NCBI RefSeq assembly: GCF_002188465.1
Contig: NZ_NINW01000040.1
Location: 29,648-93,647 of the forward strand
Source: Pigmentiphaga sp. NML080357
GTDB taxonomy: Bacteria > Pseudomonadota > Gammaproteobacteria > Burkholderiales > Burkholderiaceae_B
Reading direction: 5' to 3'
DNA: 64,000 nt
Shown: piece by piece, positions 26,515 to 36,268 of the stretch
How the letters are laid out: each line of letters begins with the position of its first letter
How positions within the stretch are numbered: position 1 is the first letter of the stretch
Made by a program: the position numbers and the translations under genes
Notes under the pieces: generated by a model
Database searches by the model: none
What the model saw: only the letters and a program-made list of their open reading frames with translations
Told to the model about the DNA's origin: nothing

Positions 26515-26591
26515 GGCGCAACGCGCCGCCGTTCGCTGCGCCGGGCAAGGCCGCGGGCCGGTTCCGGCGCAGCCCCACATCGGAGACATTC

Positions 26592-27572
26592 GTGCAAAAC
26601 CATCCTAGCCTGTGCGCGGCCGTGGCACTGGCCTGCGCCGCCGTGCCATGGGCCTCCCCCTCGCGGGCGGCAGATTATCCCGCCCAACCGATACGCCTGA
26701 TCGTGCCCTTCGCCCCGGGCGGCGGCACCGACATGATCGCGCGCGTGGTCGGCAAGAAGCTGGGCGAGCGGCTGGGGCAGCCGGTGATCGTGGACAACCG
26801 GCCCGGCGCCAGCGGCATCATCGGCGCCGAGGCGGTGGCCCGGTCCGCTCCCGACGGCTACACGCTCTTGATGGCGACCACCGCCATCAGCTCGAACGGC
26901 AGCCTTTACGACACCATTTCCTATGACCTGAAGAAGGATTTCGCGCCCGTATCGCAATTGGCCAACGCGCCCGCGGTGCTGGTGGTCAATCCCGGCCTGC
27001 AGGCGTCCTCGCTGCAGGACCTTATCCGCTACGCCCGCGAACGGCCCGGTCAGGTCAACTATGCCTCCTACGGCGTGGGAACGGCGCCCCACCTGGTGGC
27101 GGAGCTCTTCCAGCAAAGCAGCGGCGTCAAGCTGTACCACGTGCCCTACAAAGGGGGCGGACCGGCGGTCCTGGCCACGCTGTCGGGCGAGACCAAGCTC
27201 CTGTTTCCCAGCCTGGTACCCGTGATGAACCACATCAGGAACGGCAAGCTGCGGCCGCTGGCCGTGGCGTCCGCCAAGCGCGCGCCGGGCCTGCCCGACG
27301 TGCCGACTTTCCGCGAAGCGGGCATGGAGTTCGAGACCGGCACCTGGTTCGGCATCGTGGCGCGGGGCGGCACGCCGGCGCCCATCGTGGCGCGGCTGCA
27401 CAAGGAGATCGTCGCGCTGCTGGGCGATGCCGAAGTGCAGAAATCGATCGAGAGCGAAGGGGCCGAAGTGGTGCCCAGCCCGACGCCCGAGGCATTCGGC
27501 CGGCTGATCCAGGCCGAGAGCGAGCGCTGGGCCAAGGTCGTCAAGACCGCGAACATCCGGGTCGAGAAGTGA
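26592..27572 (+). CDS. Bug/TctC family periplasmic solute-binding protein
   Basis: A 326-residue receptor starting at GTG 26592 with GGAGA upstream; the signal peptide ends near residue 26 (SPSRA/AD). Ligand loop VPFAPGGGTDMIAR is of the canonical type, and GYTLLMATTAI, YKGGGPAVLATL follow. It is in one transcriptional unit with the RraA-like aldolase 77 bp upstream, so it may deliver a 2-oxo or hydroxy acid for that enzyme. Confidence 0.9.
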   Translation: MQNHPSLCAAVALACAAVPWASPSRAADYPAQPIRLIVPFAPGGGTDMIARVVGKKLGERLGQPVIVDNRPGASGIIGAEAVARSAPDGYTLLMATTAISSNGSLYDTISYDLKKDFAPVSQLANAPAVLVVNPGLQASSLQDLIRYARERPGQVNYASYGVGTAPHLVAELFQQSSGVKLYHVPYKGGGPAVLATLSGETKLLFPSLVPVMNHIRNGKLRPLAVASAKRAPGLPDVPTFREAGMEFETGTWFGIVARGGTPAPIVARLHKEIVALLGDAEVQKSIESEGAEVVPSPTPEAFGRLIQAESERWAKVVKTANIRVEK

Positions 27573-27575
27573 CAA

Positions 27576-27602
27576 GGCGAAGGGGCATGGGGCAGCCCCT
27601 TC
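27576..27602. terminator. Hairpin between convergent Bug and pyrF
   Basis: CGAAGGGGC and GCCCCTTCG form a 9-bp stem with an 8-nt loop in the 66-bp gap between two convergent genes. No U-tract follows on either strand, so termination activity is uncertain. Confidence 0.45.
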
Positions 27603-27638
27603 GAGGAACGGTTCCGCCGTCCCGGTAGCCGCGAGCTC

Positions 27639-28463
27639 CTAGGCGCGGGGACGGAAACCGTTGATCGCGTCGCGGGTGGCGCGCGCCGCGGCCGCGGCCG
27701 CCTCGCGCCAGTCGTCGCCGCTGCTGGCGTACAGGATGGCGCGCGCGGAGTTAATCATCATGCCGGTACCCGCGGCATTGCAGCCCGCTTCCACCGTGGC
27801 CTGGACGTCGCCGCCCTGGGCGCCGATGCCGGGCACCAGCAGCGGCATGTCGGCGCCGATGCGGGTGCGCACCGCCGCCAATTCCGCCGGGAAGGTGGCT
27901 CCCACTACCAGGCCGCACTGGCCATGGCGATTCCATTTCTCCGCCACCAGGCTTGCCACGCGCAAATACAGCGGTTCGCCGCCGCTTTCCAGGAACTGCA
28001 GGTCCGACCCGCCGGGATTGGAGGTGCGGCACAGCACGATCACGCCGCGGTCGGGCCAGGCGAAATACGGCTCGATGGAATCGGAGCCCATGTAGGGACT
28101 CACCGTGACGGCGTCCGCGCCGTACCGCTCGAAGGCCTCGATCGCATATTGCTCGGCCGTGGAACCGATGTCGCCGCGCTTGGCGTCCAGCACCAGCGGG
28201 ATACCGGGGTGGTGTTCCCGGATGTGCCGGCACAGGGCCTCGAGCTGGTCTTCGGCGCGGCGGGCGGCGAAATAGGCGATCTGCGGCTTGAACGCGCACG
28301 CGTAGGGCGCGGTGATGTCCGCGATCTGGCGGCAGAAATCGAAGATGCGGTCGGTCCGTCCACGCAGCTCGGCGGGAAAGCGGTCGGGGTCCGGGTCCAG
28401 GCCGACGGTCAGCAGGGAGTCGGACGCGGCCCAGGCCTGCGTCAATTTGCGGGTAAAAGACAT
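27639..28463 (-). CDS. pyrF: Orotidine 5'-phosphate decarboxylase (type 2)
   Basis: A 274-residue enzyme of the longer OMP decarboxylase type 2 group. It makes UMP in the final step of pyrimidine synthesis. The catalytic core [17 protein letters not shown], with the Asp-Lys-Asp set, is at about 94-110; [22 protein letters not shown] and [10 protein letters not shown] follow. The ATG at 28461-28463 gives the family N-terminus [10 protein letters not shown]. It is preceded by dgkA on the same strand 100 bp upstream. Confidence 0.96.
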   Translation of the reverse strand: MSFTRKLTQAWAASDSLLTVGLDPDPDRFPAELRGRTDRIFDFCRQIADITAPYACAFKPQIAYFAARRAEDQLEALCRHIREHHPGIPLVLDAKRGDIGSTAEQYAIEAFERYGADAVTVSPYMGSDSIEPYFAWPDRGVIVLCRTSNPGGSDLQFLESGGEPLYLRVASLVAEKWNRHGQCGLVVGATFPAELAAVRTRIGADMPLLVPGIGAQGGDVQATVEAGCNAAGTGMMINSARAILYASSGDDWREAAAAAARATRDAINGFRPRA

Positions 28464-28563
28464 CGTGGAAGGCGGGGAATCGGATTCGATCCGCCATTGT
28501 AGGAGCAACCGGCGGCCGACGCGAAACGGCGGCCGGCGCCTCGGGGGCGGGCCCCGCCGGGCC

Positions 28564-28956
28564 TCATTCCAGCAGGCGTCCGATCAGCACGTGCGCCCAG
28601 AGTCCCGCCGAAAACAACAGGGCCAGCATCACCGCCGCGCTGCCCAGGTCCTTGGCGCGCCCCAGCAGCGGATGGGTCTCCACCGACAGCGCGTCCGCCA
28701 GTGCTTCCACCGCTGAGTTGAGCAGTTCGGTCACCAGGACCAGCAGCATGCTGAACAGCAGCAGGAGGACCTCGGTCGTGTCGCGGCCGAGCCAGATCGC
28801 GGCCGGGACCAGGACGACGACCAGCGCGAGCTCCTGGCGGAACGCCGCCTCGTACTTGAGCGCGGCGCCCAGGCCTTGCAGGGAGTAGCGGCAGGCGCGA
28901 AGCACCCGCCGCAGGCCGCCAGTGCTCTTGTAGGGGGAGTGGTGTTGATCGGTCAT
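28564..28956 (-). CDS. dgkA: Diacylglycerol kinase
   Basis: A 130-residue integral membrane kinase that phosphorylates diacylglycerol, recycling the by-product of periplasmic glucan modification. Three hydrophobic helices are visible (about 45-60, 63-82 and 106-126), and the family signature [15 protein letters not shown] lies at about 76-90, with the catalytic Glu/Asn. Its link to opgGH biology in the same window (57451-61354) is functional only; they are not adjacent. Start chosen at 28956 to fit normal length. Confidence 0.94.
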   Translation of the reverse strand: MTDQHHSPYKSTGGLRRVLRACRYSLQGLGAALKYEAAFRQELALVVVLVPAAIWLGRDTTEVLLLLFSMLLVLVTELLNSAVEALADALSVETHPLLGRAKDLGSAAVMLALLFSAGLWAHVLIGRLLE

Positions 28957-29151
28957 CGAAGGAAGATGTCGTGAGATCGGGCGCAGGATACAGCGAATCG
29001 CGCCGGCGGCGCATGCTTGGGGTTTGCAACAATAGCCGCCGCGAGGTGCCAATGTTGACATAGATTCGCCGTAATCTCCGGGAACGGTACGCCGGCTGCC
29101 GCGGCCGGCCCGTCCCGGGCCCTACATTCCATCGAAAGCAAGGAGACGCAC

Positions 29152-30132
29152 ATGAGGCATTCCCCGTTACCGGTCCGCGCGGCCTGCGCCGCCATGCTGG
29201 CTGCCCTGGCGCTGGCCGGGCCGGCCACCGCCGCTTCGTATCCCGACAAGGCGGTGCGTGTCGTGGTGGGGTTTTCCGCGGGCGGCACGACCGACGTCGC
29301 GGCGCGCATCATCGCCAAGGAGCTGGGCGACGACCTGGGCGAGAGCTTCGTGGTCGAGAACAAGCCGGGCGCGGGCAGCAACATCGGCGCGGAACTGGTG
29401 GCCCGGGCCAAGCCCGATGGCTATACGCTCTACATGGTCGCCGTCACCAGCACCATCAACCAGACCTTGTACAAGAGCCTGAGCTTCGACATCGTCAAGG
29501 ATTTCTCGCCCATCGCGCTGGTCATCAAGGTGCCCAACATCCTGGTGGTCAACCCCTCCCTGCCGGTCAAGAACGTGCAGGAACTGGTGAGCTACCTCAA
29601 GGCCCATCCGGGCAAGGTATCGTTCGCCTCGTCCGGAAGCGGCACTTCGATCCACATGGCCGGCGAGCTCTTCAAGCTGCGGGCCGGCGTGGACATCGTG
29701 CACATTCCCTACAAGGGCAGCGCGCCCGCGATGACGGACCTCATCGGCAACCAGGTGCAGATGATGTTCGACAACATGCCGTCGGCCTGGCCCCACGTGC
29801 AAGCCGGCAAGCTGCGGGCCCTGGCGGTGACCACCGCGGAGCGCTCGGCCACCGCGCCCGAGATCCCGACCATGATGGAATCGGGCTTCGACAAATTCGA
29901 CGTCTCTTCCTGGTTCGGCCTCATCGCGCCGGCGGGCACCCCGCCCGAGATCATCGCCAAGCTCAACGCCTCGGTCCAGAAGGCGCTGGCCAAGCCGGAG
30001 GTGCAGCAGCGCTTCAAGGACCTCGGCGCCGTCACGGCCCGGACGACGCCGGCGGAGTTCGGCGCGTTCATCAAGAGCGAAGTGGAGCAGTGGGGAACGG
30101 TGGTGAAGGCATCGGGGGCGAAGGTGGAGTGA
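29152..30132 (+). CDS. Bug/TctC family periplasmic solute-binding protein
   Basis: A 326-residue receptor; GCAAGGAGACGCAC precedes the ATG, and the signal peptide ends near residue 27 (GPATA/AS). The ligand loop reads VGFSAGGTTDVAAR, with Ala in place of the usual Pro. Unlike the others in the window it has no enzyme or regulator next to it: dgkA is divergent and groEL convergent. A strong hairpin terminator follows. Substrate unknown. Confidence 0.9.
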   Translation: MRHSPLPVRAACAAMLAALALAGPATAASYPDKAVRVVVGFSAGGTTDVAARIIAKELGDDLGESFVVENKPGAGSNIGAELVARAKPDGYTLYMVAVTSTINQTLYKSLSFDIVKDFSPIALVIKVPNILVVNPSLPVKNVQELVSYLKAHPGKVSFASSGSGTSIHMAGELFKLRAGVDIVHIPYKGSAPAMTDLIGNQVQMMFDNMPSAWPHVQAGKLRALAVTTAERSATAPEIPTMMESGFDKFDVSSWFGLIAPAGTPPEIIAKLNASVQKALAKPEVQQRFKDLGAVTARTTPAEFGAFIKSEVEQWGTVVKASGAKVE

Positions 30133-30190
30133 AAAACGTCCCTACGCTTCCCGCTCCGCGGCGGCGCTCTCCCCCAAAAGGGACGTTTTT
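30132..30190 (+). terminator. Stem-loop terminator after the Bug gene
   Basis: AAAAACGTCCC (30132-30142) pairs with GGGACGTTTTT (30180-30190), an 11-bp stem with a T-run at its 3' end, starting at the stop codon. The internal CCCTACGCTTCCCGCTCCGC resembles the C-rich core of the repeat at 5174-5276. Confidence 0.7.
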
Positions 30191-30210
30191 GCCTTGGGCG
30201 GCCCGGCGGC

Positions 30211-30243
30211 AAAAAAAACCCCGCGCGGCATGACCGCGCGGGG
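30211..30243 (-). terminator. Rho-independent terminator of groESL
   Basis: On the minus strand CCCCGCGCGG, a 5-nt loop and CCGCGCGGGG are followed by eight Ts, 51 bp after the groEL stop codon. Textbook structure. Confidence 0.93.
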
Positions 30244-30293
30244 TTCGAGAGCATGGCGCCCGGCCGGAGCCGGGACCGCGGGACAGGGACTCC

Positions 30294-31940
<1,647 letters not shown>

Positions 31941-32005
31941 TTAAGAAATTCCTTGGATGTGTGGGTTGGACGCTAGGGGATCGTGACAGCGAGCCGCGGC
32001 GCGGC

Positions 32006-32293
32006 TTACTGGATCACCGCCAGGATTTCTTCTTCGCGGATGACGAGCAGTTCGTCGCCGTCGACCTTCACGGCCTGGCCGGCGTACTTGCCGAACAGCA
32101 CCTTGTCGCCGACTTTGACGTCGACCGGCAGAACCTTGCCGTCTTCGGTCTTCTTGCCCGGGCCAACGGCCAGCACTTCGCCCTGGTCAGGCTTCTCGGC
32201 AGCGCTGTCGGGGATGACGATGCCTGAAGCGGTTTTACGCTCGTTGTCCAGGCGTTTGACGATCACGCGATCGTGCAAGGGACGGAGGGCCAT
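32006..32293 (-). CDS. groES: Co-chaperonin GroES
   Basis: A 95-residue heptameric lid of the GroEL cage. [14 protein letters not shown] opens the family fold; the mobile loop ([17 protein letters not shown]) carries the IVI tripeptide that contacts GroEL. AGGAG precedes the ATG at 32291-32293. Transcribed first in the groESL operon. Confidence 0.99.
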   Translation of the reverse strand: MALRPLHDRVIVKRLDNERKTASGIVIPDSAAEKPDQGEVLAVGPGKKTEDGKVLPVDVKVGDKVLFGKYAGQAVKVDGDELLVIREEEILAVIQ

Positions 32294-32428
32294 ACAAACT
32301 CCTGATGTTCGAAGTTGACGTCTAATTGTCTGAAAAAGAGGCCGGAAAGCCGGTTTTTCGGCTTGGATCGCGTAAAAACGGATGCCACAGCCAGTTGCCG
32401 GAACCCCCAATGCCGCGCGGCGGCGTTG

Positions 32429-32455
32429 TTAGCACTCTCGGCAAGCGAGTGCTAA
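32429..32455. promoter_or_regulatory. CIRCE operator (HrcA site) of groESL
   Basis: TTAGCACTC-N9-GAGTGCTAA at 32429-32455 matches the CIRCE consensus perfectly in both arms. It abuts the -10 box, so HrcA bound here would block transcription until heat shock. Confidence 0.98.
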
Positions 32456-32484
32456 TTATAGGGATGGTGTTGGGGCCTTTCAAG
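32455..32484 (-). promoter_or_regulatory. Overlapping sigma-70 and sigma-32 promoter of groESL
   Basis: On the minus strand TTGAAA (32478-32483) and TATAAT (32455-32460) are spaced by 17 bp, an excellent sigma-70 promoter. The same bases also read CTTGAAA then, 14 bp later, CCCTATAAT, which fits sigma-32. The start of transcription would fall within the CIRCE, so positive and negative heat-shock control are combined. Confidence 0.8.
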
Positions 32485-32648
32485 CGGGAGGCATCCGGGA
32501 GAGCCCTTATTCTTGCCAGTTTCCCGCCGTGCCGCCGATCTGGCGCCTGGCAGGGCGCCGGTCGGATGCGCTGCCCCGGACGTGAAGGTTGTTCTCCGCA
32601 ACTCTTGTTCCTGTTGTCAGGCTGCGGCGCAGACGGGACCCGCGACGC

Positions 32649-34940
32649 TTATTCGGAAAGCAACCCGGCCTTTCCCACCGTGGCCAGATAGCGCAATAGC
32701 TCGAGGGGATCGGCGGGTTTCGTGAAGTGATGATCGAAGCCGGCTTCCATGCTTCTTGCCACGTCGGCGCTGCCGCCATAGCCGCTCATCGCGATGGCGG
32801 TCGTGTCGCCGCCCCAGGGTTCCCTGCGAATGCGCTCGCACACGGCATAGCCGCTCAGTCTTGGCATGCCTATGTCCAGCAGCAGGACGTCGGGCCGCCA
32901 GCTCTCCGCCTGCGCGAGCGCCTGTTCGCCATCCCGCGCGATGGCTACCTCGTGTCCGTGCAGCTTGAGGATTTCCGCCATGGACTCGGCGGCGTCATCG
33001 TTGTCGTCGGCCAGCAGTATCCGCAAGCGCCGGGCAGGGGCCTCCTGGGCCGTGTCCGCCGCCACCGGTCCGGTGTCCGTGCGCGGCGTCGTGACGGGCA
33101 GCCGCACGATGAATTCGGCGCCCTGGCCGACGCCCGGACTTTGCGCTTCCACCGTGCCGTGGTGCAGTTCGACCAGCCGGCGGACCAGAAATAGCCCGAC
33201 GCCCAGCCCGCCGCGCGAGTTTTCCAGGGAGCGATCTGCCTGGTAGAAAAGTTGGAAAAGGCGCCGGATGTCATCCGCCGCGAGGCCGATCCCGGTGTCG
33301 CGTATCCTGACGGCCACCCGCGCGCCACCGCCCGCGTCTTCGTATCGTTCGACGCGGAGCGTGATCCGGCCGTCGGCATCGGAATACTTCGAGGCATTGG
33401 TCAGCAGGTTCGCGAACACTTGCGCCAGGCGCACCGGATCGGCCTCGAGCGCCACCGGCTCCTCCGGAATCGAGATGTCGAGGTGCTGGCCACGGGCATC
33501 GATGAGCGGGCGGCAGGTCTCGACCGCATGGCGGATGATGCCGTCCAGCGTGGCCGGTTCGAGTTTCAGGCCGAACCGGCCTTGTTCGATGCGGCTCACG
33601 TCGAGCAGGTCGTCGACCAGCCGCGCGAAGTGGCCTGTTTGCCGGAGGATGATCTCGGCGCTGGCCTTCACCGTAGGGTCGGCCTCGTATTTCTGTTTGA
33701 GCAGCCCTGCGACGTTGCGGATCGGCGCGAGCGGGTTGCGCAACTCGTGGGCGAACTGGGCCAGGAACAGGTCCTTCTGGCGGCTGATGTCCTTCAAGGT
33801 CTCTTCGACCATGCGTTGATCGACGAGGTCCGCGGCTTGCCGGACCAGGATGTCGAACAGCCGCAAATCGTGCTCGGATACTTCCCGCGGGGTGTGCCAG
33901 TGGGTGGAAATCATGCCGATTACCTGCCCTTTGCGCGAGACCAGCGGAGTGGTCTGCACCGCCCTGATGCCGAGGTGCCGATAGGTGGCCAGGTCGTCGG
34001 AGCCGGCCATGAAGCCGCACTGCTCGAGATCCGAAACGAAAACCCGGCGGCGGGTGCGCAGCGCTTCGCCGCATGTGCTTTTCGAGTCGAGCGTGACCCA
34101 TTTCCAGAACTCGTCGGCGCAGGCGTCGAATCCGAGGCTGGCCAGCAGCTTCAGCCTGCCGTCGTCCATCAGCGCCTGCATGCTGGCGAACTGCGATTGC
34201 ATGATGGTTGCCGCGGCATCGACGATTTCCCGGTACAGGCTGTCCGCATCGCCCGACGCCAGCAGCCGCATGCTGATGTCCTGCAGCAGCCGAGTATCGG
34301 CCAGTTCCTCTTCCAGTTCCTGCCGGGCCCGCACGAGTTCGTCGGTCACCCGCTTGCTGGCGATGGCGACGCTCGCCAGGTGGGCGCCGAAATCGGCGAG
34401 GTGCCGGCTGCGCTCGTCCGGTTCTCCGGCGGTGGGGAAACCGATGAAAAAAGTCGCGATGGACCTGCCGAGGTTGTCGAAGACCGGGGTGGAGAGGCAC
34501 GCCCGCAGTCCTGCCGAGAGACACAGGCGCCGCCACGAAGGGGACCAGCGGGGATCCCGCTCGATGTCGTTGCAGATCATCTGCGTGCCGGTGTGGAGCG
34601 CCGCGCAGCACGTGCCGGCGGTGCCGTCGTCGATGGCGACGCCGTGGAAAGCCTGGGTGAATTCGGGGGGCAGGTGTGCCGCGTAGACGTGTTCGACGGT
34701 GCGCCCGTCGGCCGCGGCCAATACCACACCGGCGCGCGCCGCCGGGTGGAGTTCGCATGCCACTTCGGTCAGCGCGATGAGGCAGTCCTCCAACGGCGCG
34801 CCGGCCGTGATCATCTCGAGCAGCCGGTTCTGTTTCACCCGCAGCTTGCCCGTTCCGCCGACCGCTGCCGGTGCCGCCGCGGGAAAGTCGATGTGTCCCA
34901 GCGTGTTGCCCTCGGCGTTCTCCACGAAAGGCTGCGGCAT
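32649..34940 (-). CDS. Hybrid sensor histidine kinase/response regulator with two GAF domains
   Basis: A 763-residue soluble kinase without TM segments. Two GAF domains (about 45-190 and 215-365) are followed by a HisKA domain with phospho-His in FLAQFAHELRNPLAPIRNV, an ATPase domain with FANLLTNASKYSDADG, RIRDTGIGL and RGGLGVGLFLV, and a C-terminal receiver (LRILLADDNDDAAE, phosphoacceptor in VLLLDIGMPRLSGY, Lys in FTKPADP). Start set at the ATG of 34940 with GGGGGAA upstream. It has no adjacent regulator gene. The GAF sensors suggest a small-molecule or redox/light input; which is not known. Confidence 0.92.
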   Translation of the reverse strand: MPQPFVENAEGNTLGHIDFPAAAPAAVGGTGKLRVKQNRLLEMITAGAPLEDCLIALTEVACELHPAARAGVVLAAADGRTVEHVYAAHLPPEFTQAFHGVAIDDGTAGTCCAALHTGTQMICNDIERDPRWSPSWRRLCLSAGLRACLSTPVFDNLGRSIATFFIGFPTAGEPDERSRHLADFGAHLASVAIASKRVTDELVRARQELEEELADTRLLQDISMRLLASGDADSLYREIVDAAATIMQSQFASMQALMDDGRLKLLASLGFDACADEFWKWVTLDSKSTCGEALRTRRRVFVSDLEQCGFMAGSDDLATYRHLGIRAVQTTPLVSRKGQVIGMISTHWHTPREVSEHDLRLFDILVRQAADLVDQRMVEETLKDISRQKDLFLAQFAHELRNPLAPIRNVAGLLKQKYEADPTVKASAEIILRQTGHFARLVDDLLDVSRIEQGRFGLKLEPATLDGIIRHAVETCRPLIDARGQHLDISIPEEPVALEADPVRLAQVFANLLTNASKYSDADGRITLRVERYEDAGGGARVAVRIRDTGIGLAADDIRRLFQLFYQADRSLENSRGGLGVGLFLVRRLVELHHGTVEAQSPGVGQGAEFIVRLPVTTPRTDTGPVAADTAQEAPARRLRILLADDNDDAAESMAEILKLHGHEVAIARDGEQALAQAESWRPDVLLLDIGMPRLSGYAVCERIRREPWGGDTTAIAMSGYGGSADVARSMEAGFDHHFTKPADPLELLRYLATVGKAGLLSE

Positions 34941-35101
34941 GCCATTCCCCCATCTGATGCGGTGTTCGCCGGCCCGCGCCGACGACCGCAGGAGGTCGAT
35001 TCTATGTGACCAAGTCACGTGGCCGAGGGCGGGCAGGTGACCTTGTGTTACTGCGGAAGAGCGAAGTCCGTGCTACGCCAGGCAAGGCCGTCCAGCGGCG
35101 A

Positions 35102-36265
35102 TCACCGGCCCACGTGCCGCAGCCACAAGCGCAGTCCGTCCCAGGTGCGGCCGAACCAGCCGGCTTCTGCCACGGGCTGCAGCGCCACCAGGGGTACGTG
35201 CCTCGCGGGTTCGCCGTTCACGCGCACCTCCAGTTGCCCCACCTTCTGATGGGCAGCCACGGGCGCGATCAACGGCGAGGCCCGCTCGATGGTCCGCTCC
35301 ACTCGAGCTCCCACGGGGACGGTCACATAAGTATCGTGGTCGAATCCGATAGGCACCGTGTTGCGCTGGCCTTTCCAGACGGGCTCGCTGCCCACGGACT
35401 CCCCGCTTCCATAGAGCTTGATCGTTTCGAAGCTGCGGAAACCCCATTCGAGCAAGGTCCGGCTCTCCTCGGTTCGCACGCGGTCGGAGGCCGTGCCGAT
35501 CACGACCGAGATCAGCCGCCGCTGCGGGACGTTGCCGCTGGCGCGCCGCGCCGTGGCCACGAGGCTGTACCCGGCCGATTCCGTATGGCCCGTCTTCATT
35601 CCATCCACGCTGGCGTCGAGCCAGAGCAGCCGATTGCGATTGGGCTGGGTGATGCGGTTGTAGGTGTATTGCTTGGTAGCGTCGTAGGTGCCGGCCAGCG
35701 CGGGAAAGTCGCGCATGATACGGGCCGCGAGGATGGAGAGGTCGCGCGCGGTGGAGTAGGTGCCGGGATCGGGCAATCCGTGAGGATTGGTGAAGTGGGT
35801 CGAGGTCAGGCCGATCTCGCCGGCCTCTTCGTTCATGCGCGCGACGAAGGCCTCGACCGAACCCGCCACGGCCTCGGCCAGCGCGATGGCGGCGTCGTTG
35901 CCCGATTGCACGAGCAAGCCGTACAGCAATTCGTCGATGGTGACCCGCTTGCCGGGCTCGAGGAACATCTTTGAGCTGCCGGGCGCCACCCGCCAGGCGC
36001 GCGTGGAAACCAGGACCTGGCGGTCGGGCGTGAGACGGCGGTCCTGCAGCGCCTGGAACACCAGGTAGGCCGTCATCATCTTGGCGAGCGAAGCGGGCTC
36101 GATGCGTTTGTCCGGGTCATGGGCTCCCAGCACCTGGCCGCTGGTGGCGTCGAGCAGCAGCCAGGCACGGGCGGAGAGGGCGGGAGGGGGGACGGGCTGG
36201 GCTTGCGCGGCAGCCAGGCACAGGGCGCTGGCAAGCGCCGCGGCCGCCATTTTGATGATCGACAT
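35102..36265 (-). CDS. dacC: D-alanyl-D-alanine carboxypeptidase (PBP5/6 family)
   Basis: A 387-residue penicillin-binding protein that trims the terminal D-Ala of peptidoglycan stem peptides in the periplasm. Signal peptide to about residue 22 (AAAQA/QP). Active-site motifs: Ser59-Leu-Ala-Lys62 (PASLAKMM), Ser121-Gly-Asn123 and Lys224-Thr-Gly226 (DGMKTGHTESAG). A C-terminal PBP5-like domain (VPVGARVERTI onward) and an amphipathic anchor helix (TWDGLRLWLRHVG) complete it. It starts 3 bp after the chloride transporter stop, so the two are probably co-transcribed. The choice of dacC over dacA is only by similarity of type. Confidence 0.94.
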   Translation of the reverse strand: MSIIKMAAAALASALCLAAAQAQPVPPPALSARAWLLLDATSGQVLGAHDPDKRIEPASLAKMMTAYLVFQALQDRRLTPDRQVLVSTRAWRVAPGSSKMFLEPGKRVTIDELLYGLLVQSGNDAAIALAEAVAGSVEAFVARMNEEAGEIGLTSTHFTNPHGLPDPGTYSTARDLSILAARIMRDFPALAGTYDATKQYTYNRITQPNRNRLLWLDASVDGMKTGHTESAGYSLVATARRASGNVPQRRLISVVIGTASDRVRTEESRTLLEWGFRSFETIKLYGSGESVGSEPVWKGQRNTVPIGFDHDTYVTVPVGARVERTIERASPLIAPVAAHQKVGQLEVRVNGEPARHVPLVALQPVAEAGWFGRTWDGLRLWLRHVGR

Positions 36266-36268
36266 GTC

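Noticed and set aside
33252..35009. 585-codon plus-strand open frame antisense to the hybrid kinase
   Set aside because: The minus-strand kinase has all catalytic motifs; the antisense frame is explained by GC codon structure.
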